Shown one piece after another: positions 22,001 to 35,000 of a stretch of DNA of 64,000 nt. Under the pieces are notes generated by a model, which worked only from the letters and a program-made list of their open reading frames with translations, did no database searches and was not told where the DNA came from. The translations under genes and the position numbers were made by a program. Source of the DNA: Galaxea fascicularis (taxonomy: Eukaryota; Cnidaria; Anthozoa; Scleractinia; Euphylliidae); contig CAOKRL010000001.1 of assembly GCA_948470475.1 (NCBI GenBank), positions 1 to 64,000 on the forward strand, read 5' to 3'. Each line of letters begins with the position of its first letter. Positions within the stretch are counted from its first letter, which is position 1.

Positions 22001-25000
22001 TACTAATACAAGATTACTGTGAGAGAGATAAAATAATTTTTAAAAGATTATCCTTGGCTGTTAGAACAACAGCCTGAGGCTCCTGATCCAGCATTTTGGA
22101 GAACATAATTTTATTTTTATCCTCCTTAATTTCAATCAGTTATTATTTCAATTGACTTTATTCATGAATCAATTATTGTTGTGGTTTACTGCTGTGAACA
22201 TTGCCTTGAATTCCATAATTTTTTTAGTATTGTTGGGCAAAGAACTTGAAAAACGCTGTTGTTAAAAATACCTGTGTGACCTTTTCATTGGATGTGGTGA
22301 GAGATTATGAATGACTCCCTGTCCTTTTATGGTATGTGTTTGTTTTAGTTTGTTATCAAAGCAAGAGATTGAAAGTGATTAAGTTACAAGCAGGGTTGTA
22401 TGTGTGTGAAGTGTTAAGATGGAATGCTCATTGCAACAGCTAGACATCTGTCTTTGCTTGTGAGAGTCCCAGGTTGGAAGGGAAGCATTTTTCTCAAAGC
22501 ATGACAAGTGAGGCAAGAGTTGTTTCAAAAGCAACCTTTAGCTTTAGCAGGTATCAAATTAATCCAATTCGTGATTGAAACTGTGAGTGATGATTATATT
22601 GTGGTGTTGTGTGTCCCAGTGTGTGTGCATATGTCATCTTGGTGGTATTTGCGAGAGGAAAGTCTGATTTTAAAAGATTCTTCTGTCTACATGATTTTAC
22701 TTTAGCTGAAGTGGCTGCTTCAGAATCATTGTAACATTAATTATACAACCTCTTCATACACATGTAGGTTGATAGTTTGGTTTCTCTTGTAAAAGGGTTA
22801 AAATGTATTATGAGATAGCTTTCCATCAAGGATGTATCTTTCATTCTTATTTTCTGTTTGTACATATAAGTATTTAGTTTTGATTTAATTTTAATATCTA
22901 GTTTAAATGAAAGGTTTTCCTGTAGTAGAAAAGGATGTGTCTTTGTAATCCTTGAAACTGTTTGTTTCGAATGAATTTTATTTGCTAAATTGCATTGTGA
23001 TTATAGATGTTTTAACACTTTGTTAGTTCCTCCCCTTGAGCACAGTCTTGCTTGATGATACTTCATTTAGTAGTGTGCAGCCAGATTTGTGTAGTATCTG
23101 TGATATTTCCTTTATTTATTCTGATTCATTGTGTTTGAAGTGTGTTTGAAATGTGAATGATTAATGCAAAATGTTTTAACTGTTTATGTATGTGTGTTAT
23201 TGTTCTGTGCTGTGTTTTATTTTCATTCTGTGCACAAAGATAGGAAGTCTGATATCTCTTGATGATCATAAATAGGAAATTATTTCCAGTCTGTAGTCAA
23301 GTAGGTTAAATTTATCTTCAACAAGATTTCATGTCTTCATGTTTTTGAAAATACACTGACATGTACTGTTCAGTTTGAATTTAAATTTCATGTTAAAGAG
23401 AAAATTAATTAATGTTTGTGTATAGCACATGGTGGCCAAGGACTGCCACTGAATTTTCAAGGCAAGTTTTTCTTTTTTTTAAGCAAATAAAATGTGAAAC
23501 AAAACGCAAATAGCATTAAAATGAAATACAATTACAATGAAATTAAAAAAAAAATGCAAATAAAGTCAAACTCAAATGCAAATGCAGTTAAATGTAAAAC
23601 AAAAAGCAAAGAACAAATTAAAATCAAACTTAATTCAGATTAAAATTGAATAATAGCTAGGCTAACAAAATGTGAGGCTTTTTTGCTATTTCTGTTGGTT
23701 CCTACATGTAGAAAATCAAATGTAAAGTTGGCCAATAGTACTTTTTTCTATGCATGTCACATGCCTTAATGAACTAGTGCAACATGAGTTTCTCTTTAGT
23801 AGTTCTTCTTTTGCCTTTTCTGTAATACATTTCTTTTTCCTTAAACAAAGGCTAGAAGATTTCATTTACCGGTAATATTAATATTTATTTTTCCTGGCCC
23901 GCCTCGACTAGCTTGCGCTACCTGCAGTGCCAGGTCTGTTTTTACTGTATTCCACTCAAAATACAATAAAGCTGTCTTGAATGTCTTGTCTTGTCTTGAA
24001 CACCATGGGAAAAATATTTCAGATTTTGTAAAAGCCTCATATATTTTGGTGTGGTAACGTGTGAGGGGTATTTTGGTGAAAATTCAATGAAATGCAATAA
24101 ATCTAGTTTTCTTTCTTTGATTGTTCAATACAGAGAAGGTGTATGTGTTGTGGTTCAATCTTACCCTTGGTTTAAATGTTTCCTTTGTTTTAAGGTTTGA
24201 TAATGAGTTTGTAACAAAGGAAAATAAAATTGAAGTAAGTCTGATAAAATTGAACCACAGCATATGCATTGACTATTTTTACCCTCACAATATTTAACAG
24301 CGTAAATCTTAAGAATCTGACTGCCAACAAATGAATTACTTCCTGTAAAGCACTTGAAATAATTCTGAAAGTTGCAAGTGGTTCTCTTTGTAGACGGCCT
24401 GCTTCAACACCAGAACCTGTTCCAAGCAGTGGTAGTTTTTTTACACCGTCCACATCATACACAACAGACAACATAATTGATGGAAGCATCACACACATTT
24501 CGAAGACAAATTTCAAACCAGCATCCTCAAATGATTCACTGTCTTATGCTACAATGCCCAGGGGGAATGCAAGGAGAGAGGATTTAAAGAGATGGAAAGG
24601 CATTGAAGAAAATAACAATGATGATGCTTTAAATTCAACAAAAGGTTTGTTTACACTTATTAACTTATACTGTGTGCTTATTTATTAATGGTTCCAACCA
24701 GGGAGTCATGAGAATCCCATGACAAGAAAGGCCTCATGCAATATCCTGTAGTGCCGGGTTGAAAATACAACTTGTTTTTATGACTTTGCTAGTCACAAGT
24801 CTCCATGGGTCAGTTGCAGTGCACAGCACTGTCTTGTGGTTATAGTAGAGCTGAAAATCACTAAAAATATTGAAATCAGGTTGGACGGGACTGGAAAAGA
24901 GTGAGTTGCCATGAGAATGGAATTTCTGTTAGTATAGCAAGTTTCAGTGGTCTCTGCTTCAAATTGACCAAGGTAGCTGTATTTATATGCTTGATGTAAT

Positions 25001-28000
25001 ATTGGGTTGAGTGTATGACATCATCGGTCCTTTTATTGTATATTTTGTACATTTTCAAACTCAAATATCTCTGAAACCAATGCAGATATTTGAAAATGGT
25101 AAAAAGTATTTTAAATATTTCCTGGCATTCTACATTCTACATTCTGTATGTGATAAACCTGAAAATTCAAGTGGTAAAAACATGATCATAGTTGTAGCAC
25201 TTTAAATCCTTTACAACAAGAAATACAACTTTTGTTTTTAGAGCATTCATACTCCAATGAATGGAATCCTGACATCATATCTGGAGTAGTACGACCACCA
25301 GAGCAAATCAAACTGGTGCATGATATGGAAGCTATTAGATCTGTGTCAAGTTCCTCTTCTTCATCAGGTATACAAGGTAAGGCCATAGTTTTTATGGCAT
25401 TGAGTCTTTTTTCTTCAGTGTTGACTTGGGGTGCAAATCCAGCCAACAAACAAAGAAACAAACAGACATGAAAATAACTCCCTCCCCTTTGATCAGGATT
25501 ACTGTAGACATTTGGGACATAAATGTACTTCTGCTTACTTCAAAGATAAAGTGACCAATACAAAGTGAGGGTACACAATGGGATCATGAGACCATGTAAA
25601 GTGTGACTAGAGGACTTAATTACAATCAACTTCAAGTCAGTGGGTGATCCATATACTTTCCATGCAAACTGACACAGGCTTACAGGGGTTTCATTAAGTT
25701 TTTGTGTAGGATGTCAGTGGGATTTTTCAGCCGGGCATTTTTAGTTTTTCTTATGAAAGAAACCATGAAGAGAAGACAAAAACAGCCGGGCAAATTCTGG
25801 ATAAGTCTCGTTCACAGCTGGTCAATTTACGCGGTGCCCGGCCCTTAATGAACCCCCTGGGCTTAAGTATTAAGTGATGTAACCATCAAGTTTCATTGCC
25901 ATACTGACATCTATTTGCCCGTTTTTAGAGCCTAGTGTGCATGTGAGGGTACCGGCAGATTCAAGAGGGTTTGTTGATAAACCACGCCCTATTGGACGCG
26001 GAGGAAGGAGGTAAGTAAACCTCAATTGCAATGTCATAATACATTACATGTGCATTGTAAGGAATCATCCCTCTTTGTTTTCAGTGTTATGTTACATAAT
26101 GGAAGTCATCCACAGATCACAGTAATGATGGAATTGTAGGAGTAAATAAGGTGCTGACTGGAAACTTATTGCAGCCTGCATAAATGGTTGATGGTAGGAA
26201 TCAGCCAATCTATTTCATGAAGGCTCCCTTAAAAATGCATCAACCTTGCTGTGGTTTGGGATCAAAGAAAGACAACTGTGATGTTATTTGAATAGCTTAT
26301 AATAAGAGATTGGCCATCTTCCATAGGTGGCATCTTACTCAATTCCAAGGGTGGCCACTTATGAGAGAGACCTTTTTAGCTTGAAATACATGAGAAATAT
26401 TGGAGGCATGTCCCACTCAAACAGTCTTGGTTTTTAAAAACAATTTATTTTAGCTAAAATGCTTTTGTGTTGAACAGTGCCACTAAAATTGCTACTAAAA
26501 TTATCATTCTCATTATCTAAAACACAAAAAATATTATTAAAGAAATGTAAAGGAGTTTTGTTATGCACCACATAAATGTATGAATTTTAAATCCTGTTCC
26601 ATTAACTGTTAATTGCTGTTTTGTTATTTATGTTTTAATTGGGAACTGGTCTCAGAAGTGGTCTCTGGAAGTATCACAATTTAACTGCTTGTCAAATGTT
26701 ATGTTGTGAATACAAACACTGCTTTTCAGGTGCACCATAACTTTATAACAAAGCACTCAACATTAAATATTTTTTAAACACAGTTTGGAAATACCATCAG
26801 GCATGGCCTCAGTTTGAAATTCGTTTTTAGGAACATGGTGACAGTCTTGGTTTCATTGGGACGCTTGAAGCATCATCTTAAAAGCTTAGTTATTCACAAA
26901 ACTCCCTGTTCCTCAAAATTGCACTGGGCATGACTATATTGCACTGTATTAATACAAAAGTCATGTACACTAAAAACCTGGGCAGGCAAGATAGTGCTCA
27001 CTCTGTTGAAGCCCTTATTTGGCAGACTGTTCTGTCATAAAGCAATTTTTTAACACATGTAGTGTTGGAATGGCTTTACATCTACATGGAGAAACATTGG
27101 ACTTATTTTTTTCCTAATGCTTTTATTTATAATCTCATAGATTTGACGGCATTGGTTTTCAAACGCCTGGAACTAATTTACAGTTAGTATTCATTAATTG
27201 GTAATTTTGCATGGTCTGACACATTTAATTACTAATTTGCAATTTTTATGGTTTACCCACTTGACATTTCTATTATTCATTTGATGTTTGCTTATTAATC
27301 TGAAGCCACAGTTGGTTATCCTGTTATCCTGTGGATTGTCAGTGAGGGTGTGCTGGTACCCTTTACCACACTATGTTCAGCTATAATTTCCAACCCCACA
27401 TGTACAGCTGTACATTCACACCCTGCATTGCTCTTATGTTTGCACCTTATACCAGACTTACTATTTTCCAGAAAGTTTGACTATCATTTATTTGGGCTTT
27501 CTCACTTTGATTTGAAATCCATTCATAGACTAAATTCTTCACACAATTTGTTTTCCATAAAATAACCCTCTCTGGTTTCTATTGACCTTATAACAAAATA
27601 GTCTGCATTAAACTGCTTGGAAACTACAATCCTGACTTTATGGGAGTGCTCCTCCTCCCCTGGCATGAGGCCCACTTCATAATCAGCTCAGAGCATTAAC
27701 CTAATTAAATTAGTTAGAAACCAACAGAAGTTTGTACCATAATTTAATTACACATTTTGGAAAACCGTTTGTGTGTCATTATTACATAGTACTTTTTGTC
27801 CAGCCACATCATAACAGTGTTGAAGCACACAGTGAACCCAACTACAGTAAACTATGGACAAAAAAACAGACTGACTGAAATTCACCATTAACTGCTTCTA
27901 GCCAAGAACTTCATGGCTGGTATCACAACTTCATTGAGCAATAAGGTCCGTATGCAGAAACTTTATGCTGTACAGTAGTCATGTTGGACATGTCACATGA

Positions 28001-31000
28001 CCCTGATAATGACCTGTGCTTACTGCTCAGGTTGTCAAAGCATAATTATTTGAGTGTCACCATTAAATAGACAGATAAACAGACAACATTAAGGCACCTG
28101 TCTTCAATTTAAGATTGCCTATTTCTCTTTTCCTGATTACCACTATCAGATATTTGATCTTTTAACCTACATGTAGGCCATCATTTGGCTTCTTCCAAGA
28201 CTGATTTTTTCTATTTGTTCATGTTTTCTCTGGCTCTGGGCAATGTCATTACCGTTCACTAGTTTTATAATCAGGCTAACTGCCACATTTTTTATCTTTC
28301 TTGTTACTTGTTTCTCATTTCATACTTCTTTGAGCTACAGGCATTCACTTCATTCAACTTCCTTAGATAGCCCTTAGAACCTCCATCTGTGACATGCAGT
28401 TTCTCTTCAGGACTGAAATAACCTGCTTTGGTTGTTGCGTTCGACATTGAGAACGCGTTCATAATGCAGTCGAAATCGAGATTTTTGGACTATGTATTCA
28501 TCGACACCGATCTGGCCCCCCCGAAAGCAGGGGCGAATGACGTCATTGAGATCGACCATGTGCATTGTTTCTAGCGTGATCTTGCGTTTTGTCACGCTGG
28601 AGGGTTGTTTTGTTTCGATGGACGGCTGTTCTTGCTCGGGTAAGTTGTGTTGTTTATAAAGTTAGAAAGAAACCTTACGGGTGAAATTTATCGACGCTCT
28701 CACAAAGTGTGTACGACTGCGAAGACACATGAATAAGTTCGGCCTGCTGTTGTTTACCCGTTTCACCACAAGAAACCAACGCTGTCTTGCGCTGAATGAA
28801 TCAACAGACAAGTTCCGTAGTTGCAGCAAAATAGGTAACGTTTACTTTCGGAGATGTGTAGCTCGGCAAATAATTTACTTACCGAGTTGTGTAGATCGGC
28901 AAATGGCCATGATTTGTGGTCAGCAAAGCAAAAAATTACCGAGTTGTGTAGCTCGAGAAATGGCCATGATTTGTAGTCACCAAAGCAAAACGTTATCGAG
29001 TTGTGTAGCTCGGCAAATGGCCATGACTTCATGTGGTCACCAAAGCAAAAAGTAACCGAGTTTTGTAACTCGGCAAATGGCCATGATTTGTGGCGAGAAA
29101 AGCAACATTCCCAGTGCGAGTGAAACGAACTGGTGCAGTTTCAATGGCGGAAACTTCATCCGGTCATTTGATTATGAGGGTTGCAACAACGCGGTGATAC
29201 CCAGTTTTCATGCAATCTATAACATTCCCTGAAGAACATCAACGGTAATTCTGCTATTCATTGATTACTTACACCTTATTATATTCTATCGTATCCTCAC
29301 TCGACTATCATTTACCTTTACAATTTTTTTTACCCCTTTAGGTCATGGATGCGATGGATGGAACACCTGGTCTTACTGAAACTTCAGCAAGTCAACCTTC
29401 TAACCCAGAGATAACTTGCTACATACACCCAGTGTCTCCCATTAAAAATGCCTCTTCCAATAAAAGAAAATATTTTGACTTTTCTTTACAAACAAGAGAT
29501 GACACTTAGGTTTATTCAGCTCTTCCTTCTCCAAAATAAAATGTTGTTGTTATGAGTTAAAGTTATTGTTTATGCCTTTTTCATTATGTGCTAATGCTCT
29601 AAACAATCATTGAAATAATATTTGATTTTGGTTAATTCACGAAGTTACAAAAGAAGACAAATGTTAATTCTACATTTAAAGCTTTTACAATATTATTGAT
29701 TACATTGTATTATTAGCAAAACAGAGCACCACATTCAGTTTTTCTTTTCTCCAAAATAGTGTTGTTGTTACAAGTTGAAGTTATTGTTAATATTTGTAAT
29801 ACAAAACTTTTCAAATGTTGTTGATTATGTGCTAATGCACTAAATAATCAAACAAATAGTAGTTTTCATTTTACCTTAACTCACTAAGTTGCAAAAAATG
29901 ACAAAACACTTTAAGCTTTACAATGGTTTTCATACATTCTATATATTAACAAAACAAAGTACTACATTAAGTTCTTTTTTTTTCCAAAAATAAAATGTTA
30001 TCGTTACAGTTATTGTAAGCCACTTTTTACTGCTAAGTTTTGTAAATATTTCTTGATAATGTGTTCTGTGCAACTCTTTCCGCATTAAAACTGCTGTTAC
30101 ACCAAACTTTTCCAGTATCCATTATAAACGCTTTTTGAACATGAAAATTGCCTTATACATTGACATGTCTTTGCGATTTAATAAACATGTGAAAAACATG
30201 TCAGTACCAGTTCATGTGATTTCCTTTTCCCAAATGGTCGAACGCATCTCCTTAATCTTTGATTATTACTAGTCATTATAAGTTGTTTGTATTCAGTGAC
30301 ACATGATTCAACATTGTGCAGAACAGTTTTTTAGCAACTTGTTGATCAGGATAGAACTTGTCTCTATGTTTGTTCAACAATGTTGAACATCTTGGATAGC
30401 TTATTTCAACATTCAGCATAGCTGAACAAGAGTTGCAACATTTGTTGATCAACAAGAATGTTGCACTGTGTGTCATGGGCTTAAGCTGTAAGGAAACCTG
30501 TTAGTCTTTCGGAACCATTGTCCTTGACAAACTGTGTCAATAACCAGTTACCATAATAATAAAGAATCGTAGTGATTTTAATTAATTTTTTTTTCAGTCT
30601 TGAATTTTTTTTCATTTGAAAATGTGTAAATTTTAAGTTAAAAACTGAATAAGTTTTTTAACTATTAACTACCAGTAGCTTTAAAAATTCTGCAGATGAG
30701 TATCTATGCTCAAGTAATAACCAAATTCAGTGTCCACTATTCATAATCAATAATGAAATACTTTTCAAAATTAATGGCAATGAAAAACTTTACAGTAACC
30801 CTCACTGTAATGAAACCATAAACTGTGAAGTGAAACAAACATGGCAGTTAAATATTAATATTCCTAATTCTTTAAGTTTTAATAAAAAAATATTTAAATT
30901 TTGTAAGCTGTCCATTTTAAATGTTACACCATCTTTAATTCTCAATTTCTTCTAAACCAAATATGTTTTGAAACAGTAATGATTTAACTTTTGTCTTGGG

Positions 31001-31887
31001 CTCCTAACATAACATTTTACTCATTTCCTGACTGATGGCATGTTGGGACTGTTCAGGTTGTCCTTATTTTGGTTTGGAAATCAGTGTACGTAAAGAGTAT
31101 GTTTTTCCAAAAGAATACATGTTCTAAAACTGGACTACTCTTGGTGTAAATGATATGAAGTTTACCATCACATATCACAGACTCAGTTGCTACAATCAAC
31201 AGTTTTAATTGCCAAAACCTTTTGAAAAGAATCCATATTCTATATATTAAGTAAAGCATATTTGTTTTCATTTCATTTGGACTTAAGTATGGAACTGAAT
31301 GAGCATAATGCTTCCTTTGATTGTAAACAGTGCTGTGGACTGACCCTGTGATTCACAGACAACAGATAAAACATCCTCTGCTGTGCTTGGATTATGCTGT
31401 GGGACTCAACTGGTTAAAATGCAGTGTAGATAATTATGTATTTTTGATTGTCAGTCAATAGAAGACTAATATGCTCAAGGTCATCATTATATTCTTGGGT
31501 TGCACCGTCACGCAATTAAAAAATAATTCGAAAACCATTCAGTGAATAAGCTCAAGAAATTATAATGTTATAGGAGACTAATAATTAAGACACTTCTCCA
31601 AGTTTCAGGTTTGTACGTTTTCCCAATCTTCAAATATTTGTCGAAATGTTTTGCCCAAATTTATAGAGTCCAGTATGGAGCGGCCATGTTGGTGTACCTC
31701 CAAGGAACACCAACATGGCGGCCGTAAAATAGTGTAAACATCTGGAACTTACTTTGGCTATCAAGGCTGCTGATTATCTGAACTGATCAAGCAAACATTT
31801 AAATAAGCCCTTTTCCTAATACTTTAACTTCTTAAAAGGCTAAATATCCCGAAATAAGTATATATTTTTCGATAAAAACGTTCATAG

Positions 31888-31933
<46 letters not shown>

Positions 31934-32038
31934 TTTTTAGACGAAGCATGTTCTTGAGCTGAAACGTTGTTAGACAGACATAAATTTATCCCCTCTCATG
32001 CCTGATAAAAACAACAACTTTGGTGGGTCTTTAGTTTA

Positions 32039-32077
<39 letters not shown>

Positions 32078-35000
32078 TTCTTGTTAATCAGTTCTTGTAT
32101 TACAATTTACTTCTTCTGTATTTAAGGTTAACATCAGGTTCAATTGGCTCAGAGGAAGATTTCCACATGGCAAACGGTGATGCTAGCAGCTCAGACTCTG
32201 CACCTTCCATTACAAACAGGCCTGCTTTGCAGCAATTTAGAAAACAAAAGGAACAGGCTGCTGTTGAAGGTATTTAAAAATGACAGTTAACTATAAAGTT
32301 CTTCAGAAAACAAACAAAAACAGATCTTATTAATTTCCTTACCTTTTCTTTAGAAAAAAATGTTGTTAAAAGAACAGTGTCACAGGAAAGTACTTAAGTG
32401 CGCAGCAGCTTGTGTTAGTGTATGCACAATCATGCAAATGATGAAGCCTGAGAAAGATATTTCATTTTGGTATTTCATTTACATACTGAAAAGGCAGTTG
32501 TATTGCTAAGAACAACATCACCATAGGAAGGTAATAGCCAGTAGCTTTCAACTGAACCTTACATAGTGTGTGAAATCTTGCAAAGGCATGATGCCTGATT
32601 TGGTTTGTCATTTTCATCTTCTGTGGGCTCTTTCGAATTTGATGTCTGGTTTAAATTAAATTTCAGCCACAAAAGAACCTAAACCAATCAGAACAGTCCC
32701 ACCTCCAACTCATTCCAACCCCAAGAAATACAATGAGGACACGATGTCAGAACCAAGCGACATTCCTGGACCACACCGGCCTGTGAGTAATAGCAACTCC
32801 TTGATGCTATGTTCACTTAATCCCGCATCAGTTTACTGTGCTGGCAGATAGAGGTTATAGATGTTTGACCAATTTGATCCATGGTAATCAAATCAGAAGC
32901 TGGTGGTAGATTTTATTCAGAGACAGGCTCTTTTCATAGGAAATCAGTGGTCTTGTAATCCAAGATGTGTAACTTGATTTTGGGTGCACCTGACAATTTA
33001 CTGTTGAAGGGTGGTTTGGTTATTAGTTACTGGTATGCCAGCATTGGTTAGTGTGCTTAAGGTCTCTTGTTCGTCCAAATCAGGTGAAACAAACATATTG
33101 ACAAAAGCTTACAGCTAGTCAAGAGCAATAAGGGTCAACATCCATTATTCATCAGTAATCAAACACCAACAGCTATAGTGCCACTTGTAATACACGGCAA
33201 GTCAACTCCATCAATGAAAATGGATTTCAATACCAAGTGACCATAATTGAGAGGGCTTAGTGCAAAAAGGGCGTAAGTGACAATCTTGGGGTCCCTTAAA
33301 ATTCACTCTTTTTTGGCCTACAAACTGGCTATCATGTCAGAAATGTAGATCTGTATAAATTTATTTTGTGGTTTTAAGGCTATGCATTGATGAATTAGCA
33401 TACAACTTTCCAAAAACTCAAGAAGCAGAAACAAAAGGATCTGATGCAAGGTTGATTTGCTTTGTTTGGTTTCAGCAATTTAAGTCATACACTATGTTTT
33501 CCAACTTCAGGCTTTCAAATCGAAAAAATAACTACAGAGCTAAGTTTCTGACATGATAACCAGTCTTTAGAAGAGAAGAGCGAGTTTCAGGGAACTTGAG
33601 ATTTGGGGAAAAATTGTCACTCTTGCTCTTTTTGCACCAAGCCCTTACCAACAACCCTTACCAACAGGCCACAAATAATGCAAATTTTTTTCAAACCATG
33701 ATGAACAAGGAATTCATCTAGCAGCAGTCTTTACCCCATACCAAAGCAAATAAATTCAATAGAATTTATGGAGATACCGTCAGCAGTCAATCATTGCAAG
33801 GGAACAACTGATGCCTGGCCAATTTTAAATAGGCAGAAATCTGTAGTATTTATGGGCAACTATGGTGGGTTATGTTTGTTTTCCTTTTTTTTTTTTAAGT
33901 CAATCCAGAGGGGTGGAAAATGGTACAAAGAAATGTTTAAAGAACTACACTCCAGTGCAGGAAGTGAGTGGAATTTTTTATATTCTGATGAATGTACTGT
34001 ATTAGATGGTGTGTGTGAAAAACTGCAAGTAGACCATAAGCATTATAAGCAGTTTTTCTTGACATCAGAATGCATCTTAGAGGTAATACAGACAATATCC
34101 TTTATTTGCCAATGTTATTGGTTTAGAATACATCACAAAGAGGCTAAATTGTTGACATTTGAAAGATGGTTAAGAGCAAAAACCTGCATGATTGAACTCC
34201 TATGTTATGGAAAAACGTACTAAAACTGAAAGCTTTAATTTATTTAAAGTAAAATTTAAATCTCATTTGATGAAACTGAATGCAAACTCAAATCCTTTGG
34301 GGAGTGGACAGCAGCCAGATGTCATGTGTATTCACAAAACCCACTATTTACAGGTGTAGTGCATTCCAGAGTTCACAAACACTTGCAGTGCTCTGTAGGA
34401 AATCATAAAACGATATTGTTAAATGATGGGATTTACTTTAGACTTCAACTAATATACTGTAGGAGGCGTGGGGTCTTAGAGTAGACCTATGAAGATGAAG
34501 TCAATTTTTTTCTGAGTTTGCCTTTTACACTCCTTGTTTTGCAAAACCCACAATGAAGTTATTTGAGCAGATTTAGTGTCACTTTTACACAAACCCCTTT
34601 AGACGCCCATCAGCAAGTTTTCAGTTACGTGCATGTTGTAAATGGAGTTCTGCAATATTCCTTTATTTCTTCAACTCAGCTTCTTCCAATCTTTCGGGAT
34701 TACTTGCAAATGATGTTGCCAGGGGAACTGTCAGAGATCGTGAAAGCACTGGATCTTTAACTCCTCCAAGAAGTGCTTCTCCTTCTCCAGAGGCTAGAGA
34801 CAATGATGTGTTTACCCACAAGGCAGATTACATCAGTGAACCAGTTAGAAATACAAGCACTGTGTCATCAGAACCAAGAACTGCCTGGTCTAACTCGGAT
34901 GATAGAAAAAACTCCTGGCTGGGCGGCGAGAAGAGACCGTCACGTGTCAGTGCAAGTCACGTGCCTGCATGGTATAAGGACATGCAAAAGGGGGTTGAGG

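Larger units (their letters stand above)
28400..29520. mobile_element. Probable transposon remnant with a small terminal exon
   Basis: A GC-richer island inside AT-rich intron 6 of the PDZ-SH3 gene. It contains a plus-strand exon-like stretch (29342-29509) after TTTACCCCTTTAG. It also has a minus-strand open stretch at 28407-28595 and the tandem repeat at 28883-29104. Its ends could not be defined. A transposon origin is inferred from the base composition and the isolated coding piece. Confidence 0.45.

Noticed and set aside
34625..34680. Alternative acceptor at 34625 to repair the exon 8/9 phase
   Set aside because: It restores the frame but adds a hydrophobic, Cys-rich stretch that looks like intron.
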